Positions 8,616 through 17,654 of a DNA stretch of 64,000 nucleotides are shown here, piece after piece (the stretch's first letter is position 1; each line of letters opens with the position of its first letter). A program made the translations under genes and the position numbers. The notes under the pieces were generated by a model. It made no database searches, was not told the DNA's origin, and worked only from the letters and a program-made list of their open reading frames with translations. Source of the stretch: Rhodopseudomonas palustris. GTDB taxonomy: Bacteria > Pseudomonadota > Alphaproteobacteria > Rhizobiales > Xanthobacteraceae. The stretch lies in the NCBI RefSeq assembly GCF_013415845.1, contig NZ_CP058907.1, forward strand, positions 1,860,001 through 1,924,000. Reading direction: 5' to 3'.

Positions 8616-9863
8616 ATGAAGATCAATCGCCGTAACCTCGTTCTCGGCGGCGCGGCCAGCGCCGCTTTGCTGCCGTTCGCGACGGCAAGGGCCGAGACCA
8701 AGGAAGTCGTCATCGGTGTGATCTATCCGTTGTCGGGATCGAGCGCCCAGATCGGCGTCGATGCGCAGAAGGCGTTCCAGACCGCGGCCGAACTGATCAA
8801 CAACAAGTACGATTTCGATCTGCCGCTGGCGCGCGGCGAGGGCCTTCCGGGGCTCGGTGGCGCCAAGGTCCGCCTCGTTTTCGCCGACCATCAGGCCGAT
8901 CCGCAGAAGGGCCGCGCCGAGGCTGAGCGACTGATCACTCAGGAAAAAGTCTGCGCCATCGTCGGCACCTACCAGAGCGCCGTGGCGGTCACCGTCAGCC
9001 AGGTTTGCGAGCGCTATCAGGTACCGTTCCTGTCGGCCGACAACTCCTCGCCGAGCCTGCATCGCCGCGGCCTCAAGTATTATTTCCGGCCGGCTCCGCA
9101 CGATGAGATGTTCTCGCAGGCGATGTTCGACTTCTTCGACGCCTTGAAGAAGAAGGGCCAGAAGATCGAGACGCTGGCGCTGTTCCACGAAGACACCATC
9201 TTCGGCACCGACTCCTCCAACGCGCAGCTCAAGCTGGCGCAGGAGCGTGGTTACAAGATCGCGGCGGACATCAAGTACCGCGCCAACTCGCCGTCACTGA
9301 CTGCCGAGGTGCAGCAGCTCAAGGCTGCGGACGCCGACGTGCTGATGCCATCGAGCTACACCACCGACGGCATTCTGTTGATCCGCACCATGGGCGAGCT
9401 CGGCTACAAGGCCAAGAACATCGTGGCGCAGGACGCCGGCTTCTCGGAGAAGGCGCTGTATGATGCGGTCGGCGACAAGATCCCGGGCGTGATTTCGCGT
9501 GGCTCGTTTTCGATCGACCTTGCGCAGAAGCGGCCGATGGTCGGCAAGATCAACGACATGTACAAGGAGAAGTCCGGCAAGGACTTCAACGATTACTCGT
9601 CGCGGCAGTTCATGGGCCTGATCGTGATGGCCGACGCCATCAACCGTGCCAAGTCGACCGACGGCGAGAAGATCCGCGACGCCCTGGCAGCGACCGATAT
9701 GCCGGGCGAGCAGACCATCATGCCGTGGAGCCGGGTCAAGTTCGACGAGACCGGCCAGAACACCTTCGCCGACCCGGTGCTGTTGCAATATGTCGGCGGC
9801 AAGTTCGTCACCATCTTCCCCACTCAGGCCGCGGTCGCTGACGCGATCTGGCCGATGCCGTAA
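8616..9863 (+). CDS. LIV-type ABC transporter periplasmic substrate-binding protein
   Basis: 415 residues from the ATG at 8616, preceded by aaaggaag 6 nt upstream; an in-frame TTG at 8595 is less likely. The N-terminus carries a twin-arginine-like signal (NRRNLVLGG, then a hydrophobic stretch ending ATARAE), so Tat export is possible. The mature start KEVVIGVIYPLSGSSAQIG is typical of LivJ-like receptors. It is separated from the permease genes by a strong terminator palindrome and a repeat. This would keep receptor levels above those of the membrane components. Confidence 0.93.
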   Translation: MKINRRNLVLGGAASAALLPFATARAETKEVVIGVIYPLSGSSAQIGVDAQKAFQTAAELINNKYDFDLPLARGEGLPGLGGAKVRLVFADHQADPQKGRAEAERLITQEKVCAIVGTYQSAVAVTVSQVCERYQVPFLSADNSSPSLHRRGLKYYFRPAPHDEMFSQAMFDFFDALKKKGQKIETLALFHEDTIFGTDSSNAQLKLAQERGYKIAADIKYRANSPSLTAEVQQLKAADADVLMPSSYTTDGILLIRTMGELGYKAKNIVAQDAGFSEKALYDAVGDKIPGVISRGSFSIDLAQKRPMVGKINDMYKEKSGKDFNDYSSRQFMGLIVMADAINRAKSTDGEKIRDALAATDMPGEQTIMPWSRVKFDETGQNTFADPVLLQYVGGKFVTIFPTQAAVADAIWPMP

Positions 9864-9875
9864 CGCAGGAAGTTA

Positions 9876-9903
9876 AAACGGGCGCACCATGGTGCGCCCG
9901 TTT
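9876..9903 (+). terminator. Perfect 28-nt palindrome acting as (partial) terminator
   Basis: Left arm 9876-9889 and right arm 9890-9903 are exact reverse complements (aaacgggcgcacca / tggtgcgcccgttt). RNA would fold into a GC stem with a CATG loop and a short T tail. It lies 12 nt after the binding-protein stop and inside what is otherwise an operon, so it probably attenuates read-through to the permease genes. Confidence 0.8.
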
Positions 9904-9910
9904 GTGTGAG

Positions 9911-9980
9911 GGGCGTAGCGGCGACGCAATCCAGCGCTGCGCTCCTGTTTTGGATTGCTTCGCTTCGCTCGCAATGACGG
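9911..9980. repeat. Palindromic intergenic repeat, family B copy 1
   Basis: Contains gcaatccag and ggattgcttcgcttcgctcgc followed by aatgacgg, the right arm shared with copies at 13328, 18892 and 53828. The left arm is degenerate. Its right end is followed directly by the ribosome binding site and TTG start of the next gene. Confidence 0.85.
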
Positions 9981-9990
9981 AGAGAGGACT

Positions 9991-10869
9991 TTGACCACCG
10001 CGACGATCATCCAGTCTCTCGCCAGCGGTCTGCTGATGGGACTTCTGTACGGCTTGGTCGCGGTCGGCCTGGCTCTGATCTTTGGCCTGATGGATGTCAC
10101 CAACTTCGCCCACGGCGAATTCCTGATGTTGGCGATGTACATCACCTTCTTCCTGTTCGCGTTCTTCGCGATCGATCCGATCCTCGCCGCTCCGCTCGTC
10201 GGGGCGGCGATGTTCGTGTTCGGCGCGGTGATTTACCTATTGGTCGTCCGATTTGCGATGAGAGCCAGAGCCAATATCGGCATGGTGCAGATCTTCACGA
10301 CCTTCGGCCTCGCAATCCTGATGCGCGGCCTGGCGCAGTACTTCTTCACCCCCGACTATCGCAGCATCAACGTCTCCTGGCTGGGCGGCAAGACGCTGGA
10401 GATCGGCGGCGTGTTCCTGCCCGTGCCGCAACTGGTCGGCGCGCTGGTGTCGATCGCCGCGTTCGGCGCGTTGTACTTCTTCATGAAGAAGACCGATTTC
10501 GGCCGTGCGCTCGAAGCGACCCGCGAGGACGCAGGCGCGGTGGCTCTGGTTGGCATCGACAAGAACAAGGTGTTCGCGCTGGGCTGGGGCCTTGGCTCGG
10601 CATTGATCGGTCTGGCAGGCGCCGTGATGGCGATCTTCTTCTATATCTATCCCGATGTCGGCGCCTCGTTCGCGCTGATCGCCTACGTCACCGTGGCGCT
10701 CGGCGGCTTTGGCAGCGTGTTCGGCGCCTTCGCCGGTGGCATCATCGTCGGCCTGGTCGAGGCGACCACCGCGATGATCCTGCCGCCGTCGCTGAAGTCG
10801 ATCGGCATCTACGCCGTTTATCTGCTGGTTGTGTTCATTCGGCCGCGTGGCCTGTTCGGATCGATCTGA
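9991..10869 (+). CDS. LIV-type ABC transporter permease (LivH family)
   Basis: 292 residues from a TTG start at 9991. The TTG is chosen because gagagga ends 4-5 nt upstream and the in-frame ATG at 9955 lies inside the family B repeat. Multiple hydrophobic helices and the NFAHGEF motif near residue 38 mark the LivH family, which forms half of the inner-membrane channel. The stop overlaps the next ATG by one base, so translation is coupled to the LivM-type gene. It belongs to the complete transporter 8616-13274. Confidence 0.93.
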   Translation: MTTATIIQSLASGLLMGLLYGLVAVGLALIFGLMDVTNFAHGEFLMLAMYITFFLFAFFAIDPILAAPLVGAAMFVFGAVIYLLVVRFAMRARANIGMVQIFTTFGLAILMRGLAQYFFTPDYRSINVSWLGGKTLEIGGVFLPVPQLVGALVSIAAFGALYFFMKKTDFGRALEATREDAGAVALVGIDKNKVFALGWGLGSALIGLAGAVMAIFFYIYPDVGASFALIAYVTVALGGFGSVFGAFAGGIIVGLVEATTAMILPPSLKSIGIYAVYLLVVFIRPRGLFGSI

Positions 10870-11855
10870 TGGACAAGGCTCACCTCAAACGCCGCCGCCG
10901 CGACCTGATCGTCGCCGCTCTGCTTGCCGCCGCCGCTGCCTGCGCGCCGTTGTTCATCAAGGATGTCTACGTCCAGAACATCATGGTGCTGACCCTGATG
11001 TATGCGGCACTGTCGCAGGGGTGGAACATCCTGGGCGGCTATTGCGGCCAGATCTCGCTCGGCCACGCGCTGTATTTCGGCCTCGGCGCCTACACCACGG
11101 CGCTGTTGTTCACCAAGCTCGGCGTGCTGCCGTGGTTCGGCATGATCGGCGGCGGCATCATCTCGTCGGTGATTGCCCTGGCGCTCGGCTATCCGACCTT
11201 CCGGCTGCGCGGCCACTATTTCGTCATCGCCACCATCGTGATCGCCGAGATCGGTTTTCTGTTGTTCCACAATTGGGACTGGGCCGGGGCGGCGCTCGGC
11301 ATCGACATTCCGGTCCGTGGCGACAGCTGGGCCAAGTTCCAGTTCACCCGCAGCAAGCTGCCTTACTACTATTTCGCCCTGGTGTTCTGTTGCCTCGCCT
11401 GGCTCATCACCTGGTGGCTGGAAGACTCCAAATGGGGCTACTGGTGGCGCGCCGTGAAGGACAATCCGGACGCGGCCGAAAGCCTCGGCGTGGTGGTGTT
11501 CAACTCCAAGATGGGCGCCGCCGCGGTATCGGCATTCCTCACTGCGGTTGGCGGCAGCTTCTACGCGATGTTCGTGTCCTATATCGATCCTGAAAGCGTG
11601 ATGACCTTCCAGTTCTCGCTGCTGATGGCGCTGCCCGCCGTGCTTGGTGGCATCGGCACGCTGTGGGGCCCGGTGCTCGGCGCTGCGATCTTGATCCCGC
11701 TCACCGAGCTGACTCGGTCGTTCGTCGGTGGCTCGGGACGCGGCGTTGACCTGATCCTGTACGGCAGCGTGATCGTGGTGATCGCGCTGGCGCGGCCGGA
11801 AGGCTTGATCGGCCTGTTCTCCCGCCGCTCGGCTTCCAAGGGAGTGCCGCAATGA
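10869..11855 (+). CDS. LIV-type ABC transporter permease (LivM family)
   Basis: 328 residues. The GWNILGGYCGQISLGHALYF segment near residue 50 is the LivM hallmark, and about eight to ten hydrophobic segments follow. The cytoplasmic coupling region RAVKDNPDAAESLGV near 195 would contact the ATPases. It overlaps the previous gene by 1 nt and the next by 4 nt (ATGA), so the operon is tightly coupled. It pairs with the LivH-type protein to form the channel. Confidence 0.93.
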   Translation: MDKAHLKRRRRDLIVAALLAAAAACAPLFIKDVYVQNIMVLTLMYAALSQGWNILGGYCGQISLGHALYFGLGAYTTALLFTKLGVLPWFGMIGGGIISSVIALALGYPTFRLRGHYFVIATIVIAEIGFLLFHNWDWAGAALGIDIPVRGDSWAKFQFTRSKLPYYYFALVFCCLAWLITWWLEDSKWGYWWRAVKDNPDAAESLGVVVFNSKMGAAAVSAFLTAVGGSFYAMFVSYIDPESVMTFQFSLLMALPAVLGGIGTLWGPVLGAAILIPLTELTRSFVGGSGRGVDLILYGSVIVVIALARPEGLIGLFSRRSASKGVPQ

Positions 11856-12586
11856 GCGAGACACTTCTGGAAACCCGCGGCGTGTGGCAGCGCTTCGGCG
11901 GTCTCGTCGCCAACAGCGACGTGTCAATCAAGGTCGGGCGCGGCGAGATCGTCGGCCTGATCGGCCCGAACGGCGCCGGCAAGTCGACGCTGTTCAATCT
12001 GATCGCCGGCGTGCTGCCGCCGACCCAAGGCTCGATCATCTTCGACGGCGAGGACGTCACCAAGCTCCCTGCCACCGCTCGCTGTGCCCGCGGCATCGGC
12101 CGGACCTTCCAGGTGGTGAAGAGCTTCGAGTCGATGACGGTGATCGACAACGTCATCGTCGGCGCGCTGATCCGCACCACGGTGATGCGCGAGGCGCGGC
12201 GCAGGGCGCATGAGGTGCTGAAGTTCTGCGGCCTGGACGGGCGCGCCGACGTGCTCGCCAGCCAGCTCATTCCCTCTGAGAAGCGCCGGCTCGAAGTCGC
12301 CCGCGCGCTCGCCACCGAACCGAAGCTGCTGCTGCTCGACGAGGTGCTCACTGGTCTGACGCCGACCGAAGCGGAGAAGGGCGTCGAACTGGTGCGCCGC
12401 GTCCGCGACGCCGGCATCACGGTGCTGATGGTCGAGCACGTCATGGAAATCGTCATGCCGTTGGTCGACCGTGCCATCGTTCTCGACCTCGGCAAGGTGC
12501 TCACCGAAGGCAAGCCGGCCGACGTGGTGCGCGACCCGAAAGTCATCACTGCTTATCTTGGGGATCGTCATGCTGTCGGTGCGTGA
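11852..12586 (+). CDS. LIV-type ABC transporter ATP-binding protein (LivG family)
   Basis: 244 residues. The Walker A motif GPNGAGKST lies near residues 38-46, and Walker B LLLLDEVLTGL near 160. The signature region reads SEKRRLEVARAL, a variant of LSxGQ with the canonical Ser-Gly-Gly replaced, as LivG proteins sometimes show. A conserved His in MVEHVMEIV completes the site. It forms a heterodimer with the LivF-type protein encoded next, with which it overlaps by 17 nt. Confidence 0.93.
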   Translation: MSETLLETRGVWQRFGGLVANSDVSIKVGRGEIVGLIGPNGAGKSTLFNLIAGVLPPTQGSIIFDGEDVTKLPATARCARGIGRTFQVVKSFESMTVIDNVIVGALIRTTVMREARRRAHEVLKFCGLDGRADVLASQLIPSEKRRLEVARALATEPKLLLLDEVLTGLTPTEAEKGVELVRRVRDAGITVLMVEHVMEIVMPLVDRAIVLDLGKVLTEGKPADVVRDPKVITAYLGDRHAVGA

Positions 12587-13274
12587 GGTCACCACCGCCT
12601 ATAAGGGCCTGGTCGCGATTTCGAACGTCTCGATCGAGGTCGAGCAGGGCGAGATCGTCTGCGTCGCCGGCGCCAATGGCGCGGGCAAATCGACGCTGCT
12701 GAAATCGATCGCCGGCGCCGAGCGCATTCGTTCCGGCCAAGTGCTGTTTGACGGCGAGCGGCTCGACGGCGTCCCGCAGCATGTGATCACCAAGCGCGGC
12801 GTCGCCTATGTGCCGGAGAACCGCCGGCTGTTTCCCCGGCTGTCGGTCCACGACAATCTGCGGCTCGGCAGTTACCTCTATCGCGGTGAAGCCGATCGCG
12901 AGAAGCCGCTGGAGTTCGTGTTCAGCCTGTTTCCCCGGTTGCAGGAACGGTTGGAGCAGCGTGCCGAGACTTTGAGCGGTGGCGAGCAGCAGATGCTGGC
13001 GATCGGCCGCGCGCTGATGACTCGGCCGCGCCTGCTGATGCTCGACGAGCCGTCGCAGGGCATCATGCCTAAGCTGGTCAGCGAGATCTTCCAGTCGGTG
13101 AAGAAGATCCGCGACGCCGGCATGACCGTGCTGATCGTCGAGCAGCGCATGGCCGAATGCCTCGAAATCGCCGACCGCGCCTACATCCTGCAGACCGGCC
13201 GCGTCCTGATGCAGGGCAAGGCCGCCGAGCTGATGGATAACCCCGACGTCCGGAAGGCGTATCTGGGGCTCTAG
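12570..13274 (+). CDS. LIV-type ABC transporter ATP-binding protein (LivF family)
   Basis: 234 residues from the ATG at 12570. The longer in-frame ORF to 12471 is inside livG and does not look like the family start. Walker A is GANGAGKST near residue 36, signature LSGGEQQMLAIGRAL near 134, Walker B LLMLDEPSQGI near 154 and the H-loop position reads VEQRM, as is usual in LivF. It is the last gene of the transporter. A family B repeat follows before the isomerase gene. Confidence 0.93.
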   Translation: MLSVREVTTAYKGLVAISNVSIEVEQGEIVCVAGANGAGKSTLLKSIAGAERIRSGQVLFDGERLDGVPQHVITKRGVAYVPENRRLFPRLSVHDNLRLGSYLYRGEADREKPLEFVFSLFPRLQERLEQRAETLSGGEQQMLAIGRALMTRPRLLMLDEPSQGIMPKLVSEIFQSVKKIRDAGMTVLIVEQRMAECLEIADRAYILQTGRVLMQGKAAELMDNPDVRKAYLGL

Positions 13275-13327
13275 CTGAGCGTCCCTCTAGTTTGTTCTGC
13301 CTTTGAGTTGAGCGTCAATCTATCTGC

Positions 13328-13410
13328 GTCATTGCAAGGAGCAAAGCGACGAAGCAATCCAGAAGTCCCCGTGCACCTGGCCTGGATTGCTGCGCGGCGC
13401 TCGCAATGAC
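13328..13410. repeat. Palindromic intergenic repeat, family B copy 2
   Basis: Starts gtcattgcaaggagcaaagc and ends ctcgcaatgac; the arms gcaatccag and ctggattgc are complementary around a variable centre. It lies between the LivF-type gene and the isomerase gene. Confidence 0.88.
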
Positions 13411-13467
13411 GGATGCTGAGATTCATTGTATCTCTTGAGCATCCAAGGATGCCGGGGGACGCTCAAC

Positions 13468-14247
13468 ATGCCGCGCTTCGCAGCCAATCTCAGCCTGATG
13501 TTCACCGAGCACGCCTTTCTCGACCGTTTCGATGCGGCGCGGGCGGCGGGATTTGATGCGGTCGAGTTTCTTTTTCCCTACGAGGTCGAGCCCAGCGCCA
13601 TCGCCGAACGGCTGCAGCGCAACCGCCTGACCCAGGTGCTGTTCAACCTGCCGCCGGGCGATTGGGCCGCCGGCGAGAAGGGATTTGCGGCGCTGCCGGA
13701 CAAGTTCGACGAGTTGCAGCGCAGCCTGCACACGGCGCTGCCTTATGTGCTCGCAACCGGGGTGAAGCGGCTACATCTGCTGGCAGGCAATGCCGACCGC
13801 CGCGACGCGGCGGCGGCGCTGGCGTTTCGGCGGTCCTTGGCGGTTGCCGCGCATTTCTTCGCGCCGCACGGCATCGACGTGCTGATCGAGCCACTAAACC
13901 GGCGCGACGCGCCCGGCTATTTTCTCGACGATGTCGATTACGCTCACGCTCTCGTTCGCGAGATGGCCATTGCCAATCTGAAGCTGCAATTCGACGTCTA
14001 TCACTGCCAGATCCTGCATGGCGACGTCACCACGCGGCTGCGCGAGATGCTGCCGATGATCGGCCATGTTCAGATTGCCAGCGTGCCGTCCCGGCACGAA
14101 CCGGACGGCGAGGAGCTCAACTATCCGTTTCTATTCGCCGAGCTCGACCGGCTCGGTTACGCCGGCTTTGTCGGCGCCGAGTATCGTCCGCGCGGCAAGA
14201 CCGAGGACGGCCTCGGCTGGTTCAAACCGTACCGCGCCGGAACCTGA
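13468..14247 (+). CDS. hyi: Hydroxypyruvate isomerase-like TIM-barrel protein
   Basis: 259 residues from the ATG at 13468, with ggggga 8 nt before it; family members are about 258-260 long. It begins MPRFAANLSLMFTEHAFLDR, typical of Hyi, with metal/substrate residues recognisable in LLIEPLNRRDAPGYFL (residue 137 region), FDVYHCQ near 172 and GAEYRPRG near 240. The enzyme interconverts hydroxypyruvate and tartronate semialdehyde in glyoxylate assimilation. No glyoxylate carboligase is nearby, so an alternative ketose or ureide-derived substrate is possible. It may be co-transcribed with the transporter, though a repeat lies between. Confidence 0.85.
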   Translation: MPRFAANLSLMFTEHAFLDRFDAARAAGFDAVEFLFPYEVEPSAIAERLQRNRLTQVLFNLPPGDWAAGEKGFAALPDKFDELQRSLHTALPYVLATGVKRLHLLAGNADRRDAAAALAFRRSLAVAAHFFAPHGIDVLIEPLNRRDAPGYFLDDVDYAHALVREMAIANLKLQFDVYHCQILHGDVTTRLREMLPMIGHVQIASVPSRHEPDGEELNYPFLFAELDRLGYAGFVGAEYRPRGKTEDGLGWFKPYRAGT

Positions 14248-14459
14248 CGTCGCCGGCAGCTCACGCCGTTTGTTGCACTGCAATCAATCTGTCGTGACCG
14301 CGCGTCGGAACGCGCTCAATAACCAGCGACCCAGCGGTTTGTCGCGTCGCCGCCGGCTGCGCGACGCTTGGCTAATTGCACGGCTTTCGATAAATCAACA
14401 GAAGGGCCCCGCCGGGCAGGCGGCCTTTCCGTAACAAGAAGACCGGGACGACCCGACGA

Positions 14460-17400
14460 ATGATCGCGCTGGTCCGCATCGCACTAAGCCGGCCGTACAC
14501 GTTCGTGGTGTTGGCGCTGCTGCTGCTGATCGTCGGCCCGCTGGCGGCGCTCCGTACCCCGACCGACATCTTCCCTGAAATTCGTATCCCGGTGATCGGT
14601 GTCGTCTGGCAGTACACCGGCCTGCCGCCGGATCAGATGGCGGGACGTATCACCACGCCATTCCAGCGTGCGCTCACCACCACGGTGAACGACATCGAAC
14701 ACATCGTGGCGAACTCCTATGGCGGGTTCGGCATCGTCAAGATCTTCTTCCAGCCCAACGTCGACATCCGCACCGCGAATGCGCAGGTCACCGCGATCTC
14801 GCAGACGCTGCTCAAGCAGATGCCGCCCGGCGCAACGCCGCCGCTGATCCTGAACTACTCCGCCTCCACCGTGCCGATTCTACAGTTGGCGCTGTCGGGC
14901 GAGGGGATGACGGAACAGAGCCTCGCCGACCTCGCCATCAATCAGCTTCGTACTCCGCTGGTGACGGTGCCCGGCGCGGCGATCCCGTGGCCGTTCGGCG
15001 GCAAGCAGCGCCAGATCCAGATCGATCTCGATCCCAGCGCGCTGCAGGCGCGCGGGTTGTCGGGCCAGGATGTCGCCAACGCGCTCGCAGCGCAGAACCT
15101 GATCACCCCGGTCGGCACCCAGAAGATCGGCGAGTTCGAATACATCATCCAGCTCAACAACTCGCCACTGAAGATCGAGGAGCTCGGCAACCTGCCGATC
15201 AAGGCGGTCGGCGGCGCGATGGTCTATATCCGCGACGTCGCCTCGGTGCGTGACGGCAATCCGCCACAGACCAACATCGTGCATGTCGACGGCAACCGTT
15301 CGGTGCTGATGATGGTGTTGAAGGCCGGCGCGGTGTCGACGCTCGATATCATTGCCGGCATCAAGCAGAAGATCATCGACGTCAAGGGTGCCATGCCCGA
15401 GTCGCTGAAGATCGCGCTGATCGGCGATCAGTCGGTGTTCGTCCGCGGCGCCATCACCGGAGTCGCCGTCGAAGGGGTGATCGCGGCCCTGCTGACCAGC
15501 GTGATGATCCTGCTGTTCCTGGGCAGCTGGCGATCGACCATCATCATCGCGGTATCGATCCCGCTGTCGGTGCTCGGCGCCATCATCTGCCTGTCGGCGA
15601 TCGGCGAGACTCTGAATATCATGACGCTCGGCGGCCTCGCGCTGGCGGTCGGCATCCTGGTCGACGACGCCACGGTGACGATCGAGAACATCAATTGGCA
15701 CCTGGAACAGGGCAAGGAGGTCGAGCCCGCGATTCTCGACGGCGCCAACCAGATCGTGACGCCGGCCTTCGTCTCGCTGCTATGCATCTGCATCGTGTTC
15801 GTGCCGATGTTCTTCCTGCAGGGCGTCGCGCGCTATCTGTTCGTGCCGATGGCCGAAGCGGTGATGTTTGCGATGGCCTGGTCGTTCCTGCTGTCGCGCA
15901 CGCTGGTGCCGACGATGGCGAAGTATCTGCTGAAGCCGCACGTCCATCACGACAGCCTTTCGGGGCGGAAGCCGTCGCGCAATCCGCTGGTGCGCTTTCA
16001 GCAGGCGTTCGAAGGCGTGTTCGCCCGGTTCCGTCACGGCTATGGCGATCTGCTGACGCTCGCGATGGGGCATCGCCGGGCATTCGTCGCCGGCTTCCTC
16101 GGTGTGGTCGCGCTGTCGTTCGCGCTGGTGCCGTATCTCGGCCGCAACTTCTTCCCGTCGGTCGATGCGGGCCAGATCCTGATGCATGTCCGCACTCAGG
16201 TCGGCACCCGGATCGAGGAAACCGCCAACCAGCTCGCCGAGGTGCAAAAGGCGATCCGCAAGATCATTCCGCCGGACCAGATCGAGACCCTGACCGACAA
16301 CATCGGTATGCCGATCTCGGGCATCAATCTCACCTACAACAACACCGGCGTGATCGGCACCCAGGATGCCGACATCCAGATCAAGCTGAAGGGCGAGCAC
16401 AGGCCGACCGAACAGTATGTGAAGATCCTGCGCGAGCAACTGCCACGGCAGTTCCCCGGGATGACCTTCGCGTTTCTGCCGGCCGATATTGTCAGCCAGA
16501 TCCTCAATTTCGGCGCGCCGGCGCCGATCGACCTGCAGATCCGCGGCGCCAATTTGCCGGCGAATTTCGATTACGCTGGCAAGCTGCTGGCCAAGACCAA
16601 GCGCATCCCGGGCGTCGCCGATGCCCGCATTCAGCAGTCGCCAAACAACCCGACCTTCAACATCGATGTCGACCGCACCCGCGCCCAATATGTCGGCCTG
16701 ACCGAGCGTGACGTCACCAACAGCCTCGTCGTCAACCTTGCCGGCTCGTCCCAGGTGGCGCCGACCTATTATCTCAATCCTGAGAACGGCGTGTCGTATT
16801 CGATCGTGATGCAGACGCCGCAATATCACGTCGATTCGCTGAGCAAGCTCGAGACCATTCCGGTGTCGGCCTCAGGTGCGGCCGCGGCAGGCGCGCCGAT
16901 CCTCGGTGGCCTTGCCGAGATCAAGCGCTCCGCCGGCAATGCCGTGGTGTCGCAATACGACATCCAGTCGATCGTGCAGATCTTCGCCACCACGCAGGGG
17001 CGTGACCTCGGCGCGGTGGCGGCCGATATCCGCAAGGTGATCGACGAGACCAAGGCCGAGGTGCCGAAGGGCTCTTCGGTGGTGCTACTCGGCCAGGTCG
17101 AGACTATGAATAGCGCGTTTGCTGGGCTGTTGTTCGGCCTGCTCGGCGCGATCGTGCTGATCTATCTGCTGATCGTGGTGAACTTCCAATCGTGGGCCGA
17201 CCCGTTCGTGATCATCACGGCTCTGCCGGCTGCACTCGCCGGCATCGTCTGGATGCTGTTCGCGACCGGCACGACGCTGTCCGTGCCGGCGCTCACCGGC
17301 GCGATCATGTGCATGGGCGTTGCCACCGCAAACAGCGTGCTGGTGATCTCGTTTGCGCGCGAGCGCTATGCGGTGCTCGGCGATCCGGTGCAGGCCGCGC

Positions 17401-17654
17401 TGGAGTCCGGCTTCGTCCGGTTCCGTCCGGTGCTGATGACGGCGCTGGCGATGATCATCGGCATGGCGCCGATGGCGCTGGGCCTCGGCGAGGGCGGCGA
17501 GCAGAATGCGCCGCTCGGCCGCGCCGTGATCGGCGGGTTGCTGTTCGCGACGTTTGCAACGCTGATGTTCGTGCCGGTGGTGTTCTGCATGGTTCACAAG
17601 AAACAGCCGGCATCCGATGCCGAGCCTGCTCCGGAGATGTCGCATGCCCACTGA
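14460..17654 (+). CDS. RND-family efflux pump inner-membrane subunit (HAE1/AcrB-like)
   Basis: 1064 residues, full length for the family, with the two-fold repeat of one helix, a large periplasmic loop and a helix bundle. The proton-relay aspartates of TM4 are Asp402-Asp403 in AVGILVDDATVT. The N-terminus MIALVRIALSRPYTF is normal. It would export hydrophobic compounds using proton motive force together with the adaptor encoded next, overlapping by 11 nt. Gene order is pump first, adaptor second, the reverse of acrAB. No outer-membrane channel or regulator is adjacent, so a TolC-like protein from elsewhere is probably used. Confidence 0.93.
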   Translation: MIALVRIALSRPYTFVVLALLLLIVGPLAALRTPTDIFPEIRIPVIGVVWQYTGLPPDQMAGRITTPFQRALTTTVNDIEHIVANSYGGFGIVKIFFQPNVDIRTANAQVTAISQTLLKQMPPGATPPLILNYSASTVPILQLALSGEGMTEQSLADLAINQLRTPLVTVPGAAIPWPFGGKQRQIQIDLDPSALQARGLSGQDVANALAAQNLITPVGTQKIGEFEYIIQLNNSPLKIEELGNLPIKAVGGAMVYIRDVASVRDGNPPQTNIVHVDGNRSVLMMVLKAGAVSTLDIIAGIKQKIIDVKGAMPESLKIALIGDQSVFVRGAITGVAVEGVIAALLTSVMILLFLGSWRSTIIIAVSIPLSVLGAIICLSAIGETLNIMTLGGLALAVGILVDDATVTIENINWHLEQGKEVEPAILDGANQIVTPAFVSLLCICIVFVPMFFLQGVARYLFVPMAEAVMFAMAWSFLLSRTLVPTMAKYLLKPHVHHDSLSGRKPSRNPLVRFQQAFEGVFARFRHGYGDLLTLAMGHRRAFVAGFLGVVALSFALVPYLGRNFFPSVDAGQILMHVRTQVGTRIEETANQLAEVQKAIRKIIPPDQIETLTDNIGMPISGINLTYNNTGVIGTQDADIQIKLKGEHRPTEQYVKILREQLPRQFPGMTFAFLPADIVSQILNFGAPAPIDLQIRGANLPANFDYAGKLLAKTKRIPGVADARIQQSPNNPTFNIDVDRTRAQYVGLTERDVTNSLVVNLAGSSQVAPTYYLNPENGVSYSIVMQTPQYHVDSLSKLETIPVSASGAAAAGAPILGGLAEIKRSAGNAVVSQYDIQSIVQIFATTQGRDLGAVAADIRKVIDETKAEVPKGSSVVLLGQVETMNSAFAGLLFGLLGAIVLIYLLIVVNFQSWADPFVIITALPAALAGIVWMLFATGTTLSVPALTGAIMCMGVATANSVLVISFARERYAVLGDPVQAALESGFVRFRPVLMTALAMIIGMAPMALGLGEGGEQNAPLGRAVIGGLLFATFATLMFVPVVFCMVHKKQPASDAEPAPEMSHAH

